From NCBI GenBank assembly GCA_020444325.1, contig JAHLLD010000008.1:1-64000 (forward strand): a DNA stretch of 64,000 nt. Direction: 5' to 3'. The stretch is from a bacterium (lineage in GTDB: Bacteria > Bacteroidota > Ignavibacteria > SZUA-365). The translations under genes and the position numbers were made by a program. Positions within the stretch are counted from its first letter, which is position 1, and every line of letters starts with the position of its first letter. The notes below the pieces were generated by a model. It was not told where the DNA came from. It ran no database searches and was given only the letters and a program-made list of their open reading frames with translations. Positions 9,536 to 18,782 of the stretch are shown in pieces.

Positions 9536-9725
9536 GAGCGCGAAGCAGACGCTCCGCGTCGCTTCGCGCGGCATTTCGTTCCGCGCTGCGGAACGAGGTC
9601 TTTGCCCCGGTGCCCGGAGCAGCTGTTTCGGCTCCGCTCCGCGCCCCTGTCCGCCGAAGCTTGAGCGGAGCGAAAGCGAAGGTGGAAGCAGAGCAACCCC
9701 GTAACCTTCTGCATACTCGCGTGTC

Positions 9726-9756
9726 TAGCATATAGTCAGACAATTGCATAGATTTC
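9726..9756 (+). promoter_or_regulatory. Probable promoter for the DUF3160 gene
   Basis: TAG (9726-9728) in place of TTG, 20 bases, then TAGATTTC (9749-9756). The spacing fits the local pattern, but each half has one mismatch. Confidence 0.35.
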
Positions 9757-9782
9757 ACTGTTCTTCACCAATGGAGTTTCCC

Positions 9783-12320
9783 ATGCGAAAAATGCGACAG
9801 GTTGCTGTGGCTTTCTTCCTGTTCTGCATGGTTTGTGGTATGCAGGCCGGAGCGCAGTCACAGTTTGATATCGATTCGTACCGGACGTTTCTTGCGCAGC
9901 ATCAGGATATGGAGGGCAGTGCGCTGCTCAGTGAATATCCCGCCCCTCTGCTGAAAAAGAATGTCAGTGCTCCTGCGCTGCAGGCAGCATGGCTCGACAG
10001 CATCACCATCAAATACGCGTTGACACAGGACGAAACGGATCTGCTCGCCGAAAACGGGTTTATGGTCACTGAACGTCTCACGGCGGAAACCTTCCAGGAT
10101 GCCTACAGCGAGATCTGGCACAATGATCTTCCCGTGGCGGTGACAACAGACGCCATTCTCCATGCGGTGCACATGTCGTATGACAACATCCTCAAGGAAA
10201 CAGAGCGCTCCTGGATCATTCCCGCCTTGAAAGAGCTTCTTACAGGGATGTACGCTTCCATGGAGGAGCTCGACGCGCGCTACGGCAGCACGACGGGCAT
10301 GCGGGATATGCTTCGCGATGTGGATGTTTATACCGCCGTCGCCTGGAAGCTGCTCACCGAAGAAACCCGCTGTTATTTTACGTCCTCCGTGCCGGTCGTC
10401 AATGATATTCTCATGAAAATCGATGCTGAACAGCCCACGGGTATTGCGCTGTTCAGTTCCACGCCCCGGCTCTATGATTTCAGCCAGTTCACGGTACGCG
10501 GACACTACACGGATTCTGAAGAACTCGGCCGGTATTTCCGGGCGATGATCTGGATCGGACGCACCGAGCTGATGCTCACAAAACCGGTGCAGCATGATAT
10601 GCCGCAGCAGACGGACGAGGACATTCAGCGGCAGATTATCGATGCCTATCTCATCTCCGAGGCGTTGAATATTGAAGGAAAGCGCGATGTGCTGCAGGAG
10701 ATCGATGCGTTGCTTGAACTGCTTGTCGGCGAAAGTGACAACGTGCGCGCCTCGCACCTGGATATGCTTGCGGCGGATCTCGGCATCACCGCGCCCACGC
10801 AGCTCCTGGACATGAAGGAAGTGACGCGTTTCCAGGAGGCGCTCAAAAACACGAGCTTCGCCGAACAGCGCATCAATTCCCAGATACTGTATTCCGATCC
10901 CACGAATCCTGAACAGCTGAAACCACCCTCGGCCTTCCTGATGCTGGGACAGCGCTTCATCATCGATTCCTACGTCTTCAGTAACGTGGTCTATGACAAG
11001 ATTATCCATAAAGGCGAAAAAGTGCGGCGCATGCTGCCTTCTTCCATGGATGCGCTGTTCGCGCTTGGAAACGATGCCGCGGCGCAGTTCCTGCAGGACG
11101 ATTTCTCCCGCTATCCTTACGCGGCGAATCTGGCCGCGCTGCGATATCTCATCGATTCGTATGATGAGGACTTCTGGTCGGCTTCGCTTTACAACAGCTG
11201 GCTGCAAGGGATCCGCGCCCTGAATATCCCGGACGAAACGGAAGGATTGCCGGAGTTCATGCAGACTGCTGCCTGGTGGCAGCAGAAAATGAATACCCAG
11301 CTCGCTTCATGGGCGCAGCTGCGGCATGACAACCTTCTGTATGCCAAGCAGTCGTACACCGGTGGCATCTCCTGTTCCTACCCCGAGGGCTATGTCGAAC
11401 CGTTCCCCGAATTCTACGAGCGTCTGAGTGGCTTCGCGCATCGGGCCGGCGGGATATACGAAGATCGCATGCCGCATATCGCCGCGTTCTTCACGCAGAT
11501 GGCGAAAAGTATGGATACCCTCGGCACCATTGCCGAACGGGAACTGCGGAACGAGCCTCTCAGCGCCAGGGAGGAAATGTTCATCCGACGCATGCTCTAT
11601 GACCAGTATATCTGCGGACTCGACTTCGACGGCTGGTACGCACGGCTGTTTTATCCTGTCGAAGCTGTGGTCGAGGACTATGTCGTCGCGGATGTGCACA
11701 CGGCACCCACCGATGCCGCCGGAGCCCCGGTCGGCTGGGTGTATCATGTGGGAACCGGACGCATTAATCTCGGCGTCATCATCGCACCGGATCCTGCCGG
11801 CGGACAGATTGCCTACATGGCGCCCATGCTGAGTTTCCATGAACATGTGACCACGAATTTCGACAGGCTGACGGACGAGCGCTGGAAGGACATGCTGGAG
11901 AAAGATGGCTTTGCCCGACCGGAGTGGACGAACAACTGGCTCGCCGATGCGAGCGGTGCGCGCCATCTGCCGGGTCCGTCACTCATGACCGGACTCACCT
12001 CCGTCGAATCTCATCCCGCCACACAGCCGGAGGTCTTTTCCATAGATGCAGCGTATCCAACACCATTCCGCGCAGCGGAAGGAGCGGTCGTTGCATTCCG
12101 GGTTCGCGACATGATTGCGGGCTCACTGCGCCTCGCCGTGTATGACATGCAGGGACGACAGGTGTGCACACTGCTTGAGCAGCAGTGTCCCCCTGGCAGC
12201 TACATGACTGCATGGGATGGCAGGGACGGCGCGGGAAGATTGTTGCCAGCCGGCAGTTATGTCGCGGTGCTCTCCTCTGCAACCCAGCAGGTTAGCACTC
12301 CGTTGCTCCTCCTGCACTGA
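9783..12320 (+). CDS. DUF3160 secreted protein with T9SS-like tail
   Basis: 845 aa from the ATG at 9783, preceded by GGAG at a six-base spacing; an in-frame ATG at 9771 is the alternative. A signal peptide is clear (VAVAFFLFCMVCGMQAGAQS). The body, with conserved stretches such as VAVTTDAILHAVHMSYDNIL and the late SFHEH, resembles the DUF3160 family, whose function is unknown. The last ~90 residues (AYPTPFRA ... VYDMQGRQV ... LPAGSYVAVL) look like a diverged T9SS sorting/FlgD-like domain. Transcribed alone, with a terminator after it. Confidence 0.8.
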   Translation: MRKMRQVAVAFFLFCMVCGMQAGAQSQFDIDSYRTFLAQHQDMEGSALLSEYPAPLLKKNVSAPALQAAWLDSITIKYALTQDETDLLAENGFMVTERLTAETFQDAYSEIWHNDLPVAVTTDAILHAVHMSYDNILKETERSWIIPALKELLTGMYASMEELDARYGSTTGMRDMLRDVDVYTAVAWKLLTEETRCYFTSSVPVVNDILMKIDAEQPTGIALFSSTPRLYDFSQFTVRGHYTDSEELGRYFRAMIWIGRTELMLTKPVQHDMPQQTDEDIQRQIIDAYLISEALNIEGKRDVLQEIDALLELLVGESDNVRASHLDMLAADLGITAPTQLLDMKEVTRFQEALKNTSFAEQRINSQILYSDPTNPEQLKPPSAFLMLGQRFIIDSYVFSNVVYDKIIHKGEKVRRMLPSSMDALFALGNDAAAQFLQDDFSRYPYAANLAALRYLIDSYDEDFWSASLYNSWLQGIRALNIPDETEGLPEFMQTAAWWQQKMNTQLASWAQLRHDNLLYAKQSYTGGISCSYPEGYVEPFPEFYERLSGFAHRAGGIYEDRMPHIAAFFTQMAKSMDTLGTIAERELRNEPLSAREEMFIRRMLYDQYICGLDFDGWYARLFYPVEAVVEDYVVADVHTAPTDAAGAPVGWVYHVGTGRINLGVIIAPDPAGGQIAYMAPMLSFHEHVTTNFDRLTDERWKDMLEKDGFARPEWTNNWLADASGARHLPGPSLMTGLTSVESHPATQPEVFSIDAAYPTPFRAAEGAVVAFRVRDMIAGSLRLAVYDMQGRQVCTLLEQQCPPGSYMTAWDGRDGAGRLLPAGSYVAVLSSATQQVSTPLLLLH

Positions 12321-12342
12321 TCGCATCTACGCCTGGAATTTG

Positions 12343-12374
12343 AAGGACTGCGGATTTTCCGTGGTCCTTTTTTT
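12343..12374 (+). terminator. Terminator after the DUF3160 gene
   Basis: 12-bp stem AAGGACTGCGGA / TCCGTGGTCCTT with two G-T pairs, TTT loop and a T-run immediately after. Confidence 0.75.
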
Positions 12375-12378
12375 ATTG

Positions 12379-12409
12379 TTGATTTATCGGACAGGTGGGA
12401 TTATGTTGC
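12379..12409 (+). promoter_or_regulatory. Promoter for the histidine kinase gene (TTG-N20-TATGTTGC)
   Basis: TTG (12379-12381), 20 bases, TATGTTGC (12402-12409). It predicts a start of transcription about 20 bases before the ATG at 12437. Confidence 0.55.
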
Positions 12410-12436
12410 CAGTATCCATAATTGCCCGGGAATCCG

Positions 12437-13648
12437 ATGTCCTCAACCGAAACGCATTTTGCATCTCCACAGACGAAGTCGGAATCAGAGCTTGAAATGC
12501 AGCGCGAACGCCTGATGGCGCTTCCTCACCTTTCTCATCTGCTTGAAGCTTTTCCGACGCCCGCGGTCATCCTCAATGACACGAGGCAGATCGTCCTGCA
12601 CAACAACGCGTTCGCCGCCGCCATGCCCAGCGGTGACTACGATTTGCTGCTCGGTTTGCGTGTGGGACAGGCCATAGGATGTTCCTATGAAAAGGATACT
12701 CCTTCAGGCTGTGGTACGGGAAAACACTGTCGTATGTGCGGTGCGGTACTGGCCATGCTCGAGGCAGGAAAAGGGACCAGAAGCGTGCAGGAATGCCGGA
12801 TCTCCGTCGAGGACCACCTCGGAGGCGGCGCGCTGGACTTTCGCGTGCTCGGGGTACCTATCGATGTCAACGGCGAGGAACTGACGATACTCTCCCTTGT
12901 GGATATCAGTGATGAAAAGCGTCGACGGGTGCTGGAGCGCATTTTCTTTCATGATCTGCTCAATACAGCAAGCGGGCTGCAGAATCTGACCGATCTGCTC
13001 CGCATTGTGCCGAGCGAGGAAAGGGATGAGCTTCTCGAAGATCTGCAGGGGGTATCGGGACAGCTGATCAATGAAATCGAAACGCAGCGCGACCTCCTGG
13101 CCGCTGAAGGGGAGGAATTGCGTGTTGTGCCACGCCGCACGACGACGGATGATATGGTTTCACACGTCCACGCGCTGTACCGCTTTCATCACCTGGCACA
13201 GGACAGGCATTTCAAAACCATCAACAAGGCAGCGGGAGTGGAATTCACGACAGACCCGACCCTGCTCGCGCGTGCGGTGGGGAACCTGGTCAAGAATGCC
13301 TTTGAGGCCTCGCAGCGGGGACAGACGGTCACCATAACCTGTGAACGTGAGGATGAGGACACATTGTGTTTCCTGGTGCACAACGAGACAGTGATGTCGG
13401 AGACCGTGCGGCTTCACATGTTCGAGCGTTCGTTTTCCACCAAGGGTCCGGGCCGTGGCATCGGCACATACAGTGCGCGCCTCCTGATTGAGCGATTTCT
13501 CGGCGGAAGTATTATGTTTACGAGTATGGAGGAAACAGGAACCTGTTTCACCGTACGAATACCGCGGGAATACAATCCCGCGGAGACTGCAACGAACGAC
13601 GAGGAGCGCGATGAGATCGGCAACAGAAATTCAGGAGGAACTGCGTGA
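12437..13648 (+). CDS. PAS sensor histidine kinase with four-cysteine motif
   Basis: 403 aa from the ATG at 12437; a TTG at 12422 in frame is less likely. It has no membrane segment, so it is a cytoplasmic sensor. An N-terminal PAS-like domain (about 25-155) carries C82-x9-C92-x5-C98-x2-C101, a likely metal or iron-sulfur site, or redox thiols. The kinase core has an H-box (FFHDLLNTASGL, H172), N-box (LVKNAFEAS, N287), F-like segment (MFERSFSTKG) and G-box (GRGIGTY). No receiver domain or response regulator is next to it. The last 38 bases overlap the start of the unknown gene at 13611, suggesting translational coupling. The signal sensed is unknown; redox or oxygen is a guess from the cysteines. 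Confidence 0.88.
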   Translation: MSSTETHFASPQTKSESELEMQRERLMALPHLSHLLEAFPTPAVILNDTRQIVLHNNAFAAAMPSGDYDLLLGLRVGQAIGCSYEKDTPSGCGTGKHCRMCGAVLAMLEAGKGTRSVQECRISVEDHLGGGALDFRVLGVPIDVNGEELTILSLVDISDEKRRRVLERIFFHDLLNTASGLQNLTDLLRIVPSEERDELLEDLQGVSGQLINEIETQRDLLAAEGEELRVVPRRTTTDDMVSHVHALYRFHHLAQDRHFKTINKAAGVEFTTDPTLLARAVGNLVKNAFEASQRGQTVTITCEREDEDTLCFLVHNETVMSETVRLHMFERSFSTKGPGRGIGTYSARLLIERFLGGSIMFTSMEETGTCFTVRIPREYNPAETATNDEERDEIGNRNSGGTA

Positions 13649-14192
13649 GCAGCAGGGTGGCGTACTGACGCTCAGTGACGAAGAAATCAACGCGATGTCC
13701 ACAAAGGATATGCAGGCGCTGCAGACCGAGTTTGGTGCCACGGTGCTCATGACACTGCCGCCGCAGGAACGAAACTTCATGCAATGGCTGAAGGAAGCGG
13801 ATCCGGGGGTGTACGATGATCTCTGGGAGGGTGACGAGCAGCTGCTCGTATCACTCTCTTTCCTGCAGGATTTTCGGAACGGGGGACCGGGCTTTCTGAT
13901 CTGCGAGCTCGAAGAACACGACAATTACTTCTTTACTGCGAAGCACATCAAGAAAGAAGGGAGTGCTGCGCTGGAAGACATTCTTCAGAAGGCGGGACAG
14001 GGAAAGGATCTCGCCGTGGAAGAAGCGCTCATGTTTGAAATTGTACGTACGCCAACCGATATCTGGCATTTCTGCCATCGCTTTGATATTCCGGTGAAAA
14101 GGGGGAAATCCGCGGTGCGAGCCCTGGTCGCCCATGACTGGATCGTTCATCTCCCGAAGCGCGAAGATTTGCTTCCATATATAGAAGAGTAG
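13611..14192 (+). CDS. Unknown protein coupled to the histidine kinase
   Basis: 193 aa, starting at an ATG with GAGGAG upstream, inside the last 38 bases of the kinase gene. I do not recognise a family. It is soluble and acidic, with an alpha-helical look: an N-terminal helix rich in Glu/Gln (TEIQEELREQQGG), a central VLMTLPPQERNFMQWLKE segment and a C-terminal stretch WHFCHRFDIPVKRGKSAVRA. There is no signal peptide and no phospho-acceptor signature. The overlap suggests it works with the kinase, perhaps as output or regulator; this is inference from position only. Confidence 0.75.
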   Translation: MRSATEIQEELREQQGGVLTLSDEEINAMSTKDMQALQTEFGATVLMTLPPQERNFMQWLKEADPGVYDDLWEGDEQLLVSLSFLQDFRNGGPGFLICELEEHDNYFFTAKHIKKEGSAALEDILQKAGQGKDLAVEEALMFEIVRTPTDIWHFCHRFDIPVKRGKSAVRALVAHDWIVHLPKREDLLPYIEE

Positions 14193-14243
14193 GGGAGTCG
14201 CCGAAACGAGCTGGATTTGATATTTCGGGATCCTATAAGGGTC

Positions 14244-14274
14244 TTGAAAGTAAAGCTCATAAATACTATGTTTT
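14244..14274 (+). promoter_or_regulatory. Promoter for the kelch/Omp28 gene (TTG-N20-TATGTTTT)
   Basis: TTG (14244-14246), exactly 20 bases, TATGTTTT (14267-14274), one base from TAnnTTTG. Predicted leader about 87 bases. Confidence 0.65.
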
Positions 14275-14367
14275 GGTGTTGAAAAGTTTTTCACCTCGAC
14301 CTGAAAACCCCTCCAACAGGAAATTCTTGCTTCCTACATTCCACAGCTCATCATCAGGAGATCTCGT

Positions 14368-16767
14368 ATGAAGAAAACTGTGACTCTGTCATTTGTGCTC
14401 ATGGTCGCTCTCTGTACCATGGCGTTTGCCAAGGGCGGGAACGAAGACAGCAGTGGTCCGTTCATCACCAAGGCCAGCGCCTCCATGCTGAAAGCGGCAC
14501 CGGCGGATATCGCCGGGCAGTGGGCTCCGCTCACTCCGATGCCCAAAGGACTTGGATACAACACCGCTGCATTTTACGACGGTGCTTTATATAATTTCTC
14601 GGGCCTGAACGCTACGGACGGTCCCGTAACCCTGTGTTACAAGATGGATCTGACCGCCGGGAGCTGGGAGCAGATCGCTTCCCTTCCGGAACCGCGCCTC
14701 CTCGCGATGTCGCACACCGTTGGTGACAAAATCTATGTGATCGGTGGCTACAGCACCGCACAGCCTTTCACCACGCATGGCGCCGTGCTCGAGTATGACC
14801 CCGCAACTGATCAGTTTACCGAAAAATCCTCCATGCCCCTGCCTGTTTACGCAGGTGGTTCTTTCGTCCGTGACGGAAAGATCTGGGTACTCGGTGGTGG
14901 CACGACAAGTTTCGCGCTGCAGACCGGCGTGATTCAGATTTACGACCCCGCGACCGACAGCTGGGAGCTTTCCAACAGCATGCTTCCGCAGTCTCTGCGC
15001 TCCTTCCAGGCCGTGTGCATCAACGATGTGATCTACTTCGTCGGTGGCTATCGCGTCGAGAACAGCCAGGGTATTTACTACGCAAATGTGTACAAGGGCG
15101 AAATTACCGACACCGATGTTTCCTGGACGAAGCTCACCGACTTTGCTGCCGGCGGCATCATGCGTCAGTCCATGGGCACCGACGGTACGAAAATGTATCT
15201 GACCGGTGGATTCACCCAGATCAGCCAGACCCAGGGCGTCGTCCCGAATCAGACCTATTCCTTCGACCCCTCGACCGAAACCTGGGCCAACGAAGCGATG
15301 AAGATCACGGGTACGCTCTATGCCTCCCGCATGCTGTATGACGGCAGCGGCAAGTTCTATGTTGTCGGCGGCCAGTCAGCAACCGAATACACCGACGCTG
15401 TTGAGGTATTCGATGCCAACGCCGAATCGACCCCGATCCTCATCATGAATGAGACGGAAAAATCACTCTGGGTCAAGAAAGCGAACACCTACGGCCTCAC
15501 CTTCCCCCTCGGCAATGTGGGCGGCGCGCCCCTGCAGTGGGAAGGCGAAGTTGAAGCTTCCGCATCCTGGCTCACGCTTGACGCCGCAACTTCCGGACTC
15601 GTGGAGCCCGGCATGCAGACGAAGATCAGCCTCGAAATCGATCCGACCAGTCTCGCCGAAGGCGAGTACACCGGTGTTGTGACGCTGACCACCAACGACC
15701 CGCAGAGTGAAACCGTGACCTACACCGTGACGATCAACGTGCAGGAAGCGGATGTTGACGAAGATCTGACCGTGCTCGTCGAGCAGTACACCGGTACCTG
15801 GTGCCAGTACTGTCCCTTTGGTGCCGATTCCCTGAACGCCGTTGCACAGCGCTACGGTGACCGCATGGTGCGCATGGCATGGCACGACAGCGATCCCATG
15901 GAAATCACGGAATGGGATGACATGAACTCCTTCATCGGTGTTTCCGGTTTCCCCACTGCGTCGATCAATCGCGTCCAGTGGGAAGGTGAAAGCGGCATCC
16001 CCATCAGCCGCGGCGACTGGGGCAACAGCGTTGCCTTCCTGCTTAACAATATGCGCTCGCCCGTCAACCTGACGCTTAGCGACAAGGATTATGACGAGAC
16101 GACGAAGACCTATTCCTTCACGGCGAAGACGTTCTTCCATCAGGGCATGACCGGAGACATCCGTATCAGCGCCGTGGTGACCGAAGACGACTTCGATTAT
16201 GCGCAGAAGAAGTGGACCTCCAATGGTGTGATCACCATCAGTCCGTACATCCACACCGATGTCGTGATGGGCATCTATCCGGACATCTACGGCTATCGCA
16301 TGGGTACCACCAGCGAATTCGCCACGCAGTCCGAATACACCCAGGAATTCTCCTTTACTTCCCCGCATGTGAAATCCGACAAGGCCTGGATCTCCATCTT
16401 CGTGCACAAGATCAACAGCACGGGACCAGGACAGGTCTATCAGGCGTACCAGGAGCCCCTCATGCAGGGTATCACCCTGGATGTTGAAGAGAGTCCGGCA
16501 CCGGGCAGCTTTGCACTGCACCAGAACTATCCGAACCCCTTCAATCCGACAACCACGATTTCCTTTGACGTGCCGCAGCGCGCGCACGTGGTGCTCACCC
16601 TCCACGACGCCCTCGGCCGCAACATCGGTACCGTTACGGACGAAACCTACGAAGCCGGCACGCACAACATCGGCTTCGACGCTTCCGAACTCACCTCCGG
16701 TACCTACTACCTGACCATGGTCTCCGGCGACGTCGTCAAGACAAGCAGCATGACGCTGGTCAAGTAA
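14368..16767 (+). CDS. Kelch-repeat, Omp28/thioredoxin-like T9SS protein
   Basis: 799 aa. The ATG at 14368 follows AGGAGA; signal peptide 1-21 (ends AFAKG). Residues about 45-345 hold kelch-type repeats (IYVIGGY, IWVLGGG, IYFVGGY, MYLTGGF, FYVVGGQ), expected to form a beta-propeller. An Ig/BACON-like domain follows (about 350-460). An Omp28-like thioredoxin-fold domain carries W478-C-Q-Y-C482. The T9SS sorting domain begins with NYPNPFNP near the C-terminus. Thus a surface or extracellular protein with a possible disulfide-active site; partner unknown. Strong promoter and terminator flank this single gene. Confidence 0.87.
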   Translation: MKKTVTLSFVLMVALCTMAFAKGGNEDSSGPFITKASASMLKAAPADIAGQWAPLTPMPKGLGYNTAAFYDGALYNFSGLNATDGPVTLCYKMDLTAGSWEQIASLPEPRLLAMSHTVGDKIYVIGGYSTAQPFTTHGAVLEYDPATDQFTEKSSMPLPVYAGGSFVRDGKIWVLGGGTTSFALQTGVIQIYDPATDSWELSNSMLPQSLRSFQAVCINDVIYFVGGYRVENSQGIYYANVYKGEITDTDVSWTKLTDFAAGGIMRQSMGTDGTKMYLTGGFTQISQTQGVVPNQTYSFDPSTETWANEAMKITGTLYASRMLYDGSGKFYVVGGQSATEYTDAVEVFDANAESTPILIMNETEKSLWVKKANTYGLTFPLGNVGGAPLQWEGEVEASASWLTLDAATSGLVEPGMQTKISLEIDPTSLAEGEYTGVVTLTTNDPQSETVTYTVTINVQEADVDEDLTVLVEQYTGTWCQYCPFGADSLNAVAQRYGDRMVRMAWHDSDPMEITEWDDMNSFIGVSGFPTASINRVQWEGESGIPISRGDWGNSVAFLLNNMRSPVNLTLSDKDYDETTKTYSFTAKTFFHQGMTGDIRISAVVTEDDFDYAQKKWTSNGVITISPYIHTDVVMGIYPDIYGYRMGTTSEFATQSEYTQEFSFTSPHVKSDKAWISIFVHKINSTGPGQVYQAYQEPLMQGITLDVEESPAPGSFALHQNYPNPFNPTTTISFDVPQRAHVVLTLHDALGRNIGTVTDETYEAGTHNIGFDASELTSGTYYLTMVSGDVVKTSSMTLVK

Positions 16768-16803
16768 GCGCACTCGCGCTGACGCGCTTGCGCGCAGTTA
16801 TTA

Positions 16804-16848
16804 CGAATCCCCTTCCCGCTGCAGCGAGAAGGGGATTCGTGTTTTTTT
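16804..16848 (+). terminator. Strong intrinsic terminator
   Basis: 12-bp stem CGAATCCCCTTC / GAAGGGGATTCG, with a small palindrome in the loop, followed by seven T. It ends the kelch/Omp28 gene and may also act on the converging parB transcript. Confidence 0.85.
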
Positions 16849-16866
16849 CGCAGTCGCGAAGTCCTT

Positions 16867-16928
16867 GCCCCTCCGGGGCGTTCTCAATATCAAGTGATTA
16901 CAGAACGCGAATCCCCGATGAAATCGGG
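16867..16928. repeat. Two small hairpins between convergent genes
   Basis: 16867-16879 reads GCCCC-TCC-GGGGC (loop GGA on the minus strand) and 16914-16928 reads CCCGAT-GAA-ATCGGG. Both belong to the GNA-loop hairpin family seen at 9540, 33064-33447 and 50785-50858. Confidence 0.6.
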
Positions 16929-16935
16929 AACGAGC

Positions 16936-17859
16936 TTACTTCAGGAGCAGCTCGAGGATGCGCTCGAGGTCGTCTTCGTTGTAGAATTCGAAAGCGATGC
17001 TGCCTTTGCCATCCTTGCCGACGGTGATATTGACACGGGTGCCGTAGATGGGTCGCAGTTTGTGGCTGAGTTCTTCGAGGTGGGGGGTGGTTTTGGCGCC
17101 GGACTTGCGCTTTGGCTGTGGCGTGGGCGGAGTGGGTTTGCGGTATATGCTGTTTACCAGTTCTTCGACCTTGCGTACCGAGAGGTTGTCACGGACGATG
17201 CGCTGCCACATGCGCAGTTGCGCGGTTTCATCCGGCAGATTGATCAGCGCGCGCGCGTGTCCCATGCTGATCTCATTTTTCTGCAGGCTGGACAGCACTT
17301 TCCTCGGGAGCTTCAGGAGGCGAATGAAATTCAGGATGGTGCTGCGGTCCTTACCCACACGCTGCCCGATGTCCTCCGCCGAATGGCCGTATTCCTCGAC
17401 CAGCTGCTGGTAGGAAGTGGCGATCTCGACGGGATTGAGCGTTTTGCGCTGGATGTTCTCGATCAGCGCCAGTTCGATCATTTCTTCCGCGGTCTCTACC
17501 TGGCGGATATAGGCGGGGATATGCTCAATGCCGGCTTCCCGGCAGGCACGCACGCGGCGCTCACCACTGATGAGCTGGAATTTCCCTTCCCAGCGGCGCA
17601 CGGTGACGGGCTGGACGAGGCCGTTCTGCTTGATGGACTGCGCGAGTTCGCGAATTGCCTGGGCTTCGAATTCGATACGGGGCTGATAGGGGTTGGGCTC
17701 GATGAGTGCGACTTCGATATGCGCAAGTACCTCGGTGGAGACGCCGTCATCTTTCGTCTCCGCGCTGGGTTCCACACTGACGGGTTCCTCAACCGCGGGA
17801 CGGTTGGACGGGATCAGGGCGCCGAGTCCCTTGCCAAGTACGTTTTTCGATTTACCCAA
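16936..17859 (-). CDS. parB: Chromosome partitioning protein ParB
   Basis: 307 aa, starting at a TTG (17859) with AGAGGA just upstream; no better ATG exists. The N-terminal LGKGLGALI (8-16) is the ParA-stimulating segment. The ParB/Noc CTP-binding core includes GERR (99-102). A helix-turn-helix follows (ATSYQQLVEEYGHSAEDIGQ, then VGKDRSTILNFIRLL), with a C-terminal dimerisation tail. It binds parS near the origin and loads SMC. It lies eight bases after parA. I found no parS-like 16-mer in the window. Confidence 0.96.
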   Translation of the reverse strand: MGKSKNVLGKGLGALIPSNRPAVEEPVSVEPSAETKDDGVSTEVLAHIEVALIEPNPYQPRIEFEAQAIRELAQSIKQNGLVQPVTVRRWEGKFQLISGERRVRACREAGIEHIPAYIRQVETAEEMIELALIENIQRKTLNPVEIATSYQQLVEEYGHSAEDIGQRVGKDRSTILNFIRLLKLPRKVLSSLQKNEISMGHARALINLPDETAQLRMWQRIVRDNLSVRKVEELVNSIYRKPTPPTPQPKRKSGAKTTPHLEELSHKLRPIYGTRVNITVGKDGKGSIAFEFYNEDDLERILELLLK

Positions 17860-17867
17860 GGCGTCCT

Positions 17868-18746
17868 CTATCCGTTATCGTGCTGGGGTGGAGTCGAATC
17901 ATCCTCGCCATCCTGCATCTGCTTGGAATGGCTTTCGGCGCCTGTGTCATTTGCGGCCGTGCCGTCTTTCTGTGCGCGCAGGGCTTCTTTCCCGTGGGCG
18001 ATTTCCTGTGCCAGATCGATATAGTTCTGCGTTCCGACGGAAAGTGCATCATACAGGATGACCGGTTTACCGAAGCTCGGTGCCTCGCTCAGGCGCACGT
18101 TCCGGCTGATGATGGTATCGAAGACCTTCTCCCCGAAATAGTTGCGCACTTCCTCGGCAACCTGCTTTGAGAGGCGCAGGCGCGTATCGAACATGGTCAA
18201 CAGCACGCCCTCGATATCGAGCCCGGCATTCAGATGCTGACGCACGATGTTGATGGTGTTGAGCAGCTTACCGAGTCCTTCAAGCGCATAGTATTCACAC
18301 TGCACCGGAATGAGTACGGAATCCGCCGCAGTGAGAGAGTTCAACGTCAGCAGTCCCAGCGACGGGGGACAGTCGATGACGACGTATTCGTATTTCTCAC
18401 GCACTTCCGCCAGCATGTGCTTGAGCACATGCTCGCGCTGCTGCTGGTCGATCAGCTCGATTTCCGCACCGACGAGGTTGATGTGCGAGGGAATGATATC
18501 GAGAAACGGCAGCAGGGTGGACTGCACTCCGCTCGAGGCGGGTGTGCGGTCGATCAGCACTTCATAGATGCTGACCGGAGCCTCGTTGACATCGATGCCG
18601 ACACCGCTCGAGGCGTTCGCCTGGGGATCGATGTCGATGAGCAGGGTCTTGAATTCGGCAACGGCAAGGCTTGCGGCGAGATTGACCGAGGTCGTGGTTT
18701 TCCCGACGCCGCCTTTCTGATTTGCTACGGCAATAATTTTTGACAT
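17868..18746 (-). CDS. parA: Chromosome partitioning ATPase ParA (Soj)
   Basis: 292 aa. Deviant Walker A KGGVGKTT (11-18), Walker A' region [14 protein letters not shown], and [14 protein letters not shown] (Walker B) mark a ParA/Soj ATPase that drives origin segregation with ParB. The last ~35 residues form a charged tail. No promoter pattern lies in the 36 bases after cutA, so it probably shares the cutA transcript. Confidence 0.96.
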   Translation of the reverse strand: MSKIIAVANQKGGVGKTTTSVNLAASLAVAEFKTLLIDIDPQANASSGVGIDVNEAPVSIYEVLIDRTPASSGVQSTLLPFLDIIPSHINLVGAEIELIDQQQREHVLKHMLAEVREKYEYVVIDCPPSLGLLTLNSLTAADSVLIPVQCEYYALEGLGKLLNTINIVRQHLNAGLDIEGVLLTMFDTRLRLSKQVAEEVRNYFGEKVFDTIISRNVRLSEAPSFGKPVILYDALSVGTQNYIDLAQEIAHGKEALRAQKDGTAANDTGAESHSKQMQDGEDDSTPPQHDNG

Positions 18747-18782
18747 ATACGTGTGTTCAGGGTCTCCGGGCGGGCGTTCCCG

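Larger units (their letters stand above)
9448..9782. other. Divergent intergenic region with hairpins
   Basis: Separates the OPT gene (minus) from the DUF3160 gene (plus). It contains the two divergent promoter-like sites and a GC-rich stretch with nested hairpins. At 9540-9567 GCGAAGC-A-GACGC, loop TCC, GCGTC-GCTTCGC forms a 12-bp stem with one bulge, and about 9576-9594 CGTTCCGC, GCT, GCGGAACG forms another. No gene is seen. Confidence 0.6.

Noticed and set aside
9448-9714. N-terminal extension of the OPT transporter
   Set aside because: The extra ~89 residues are Arg/Ser-rich translations of a hairpin region that contains the promoter; the ATG at 9447 has a strong ribosome site.
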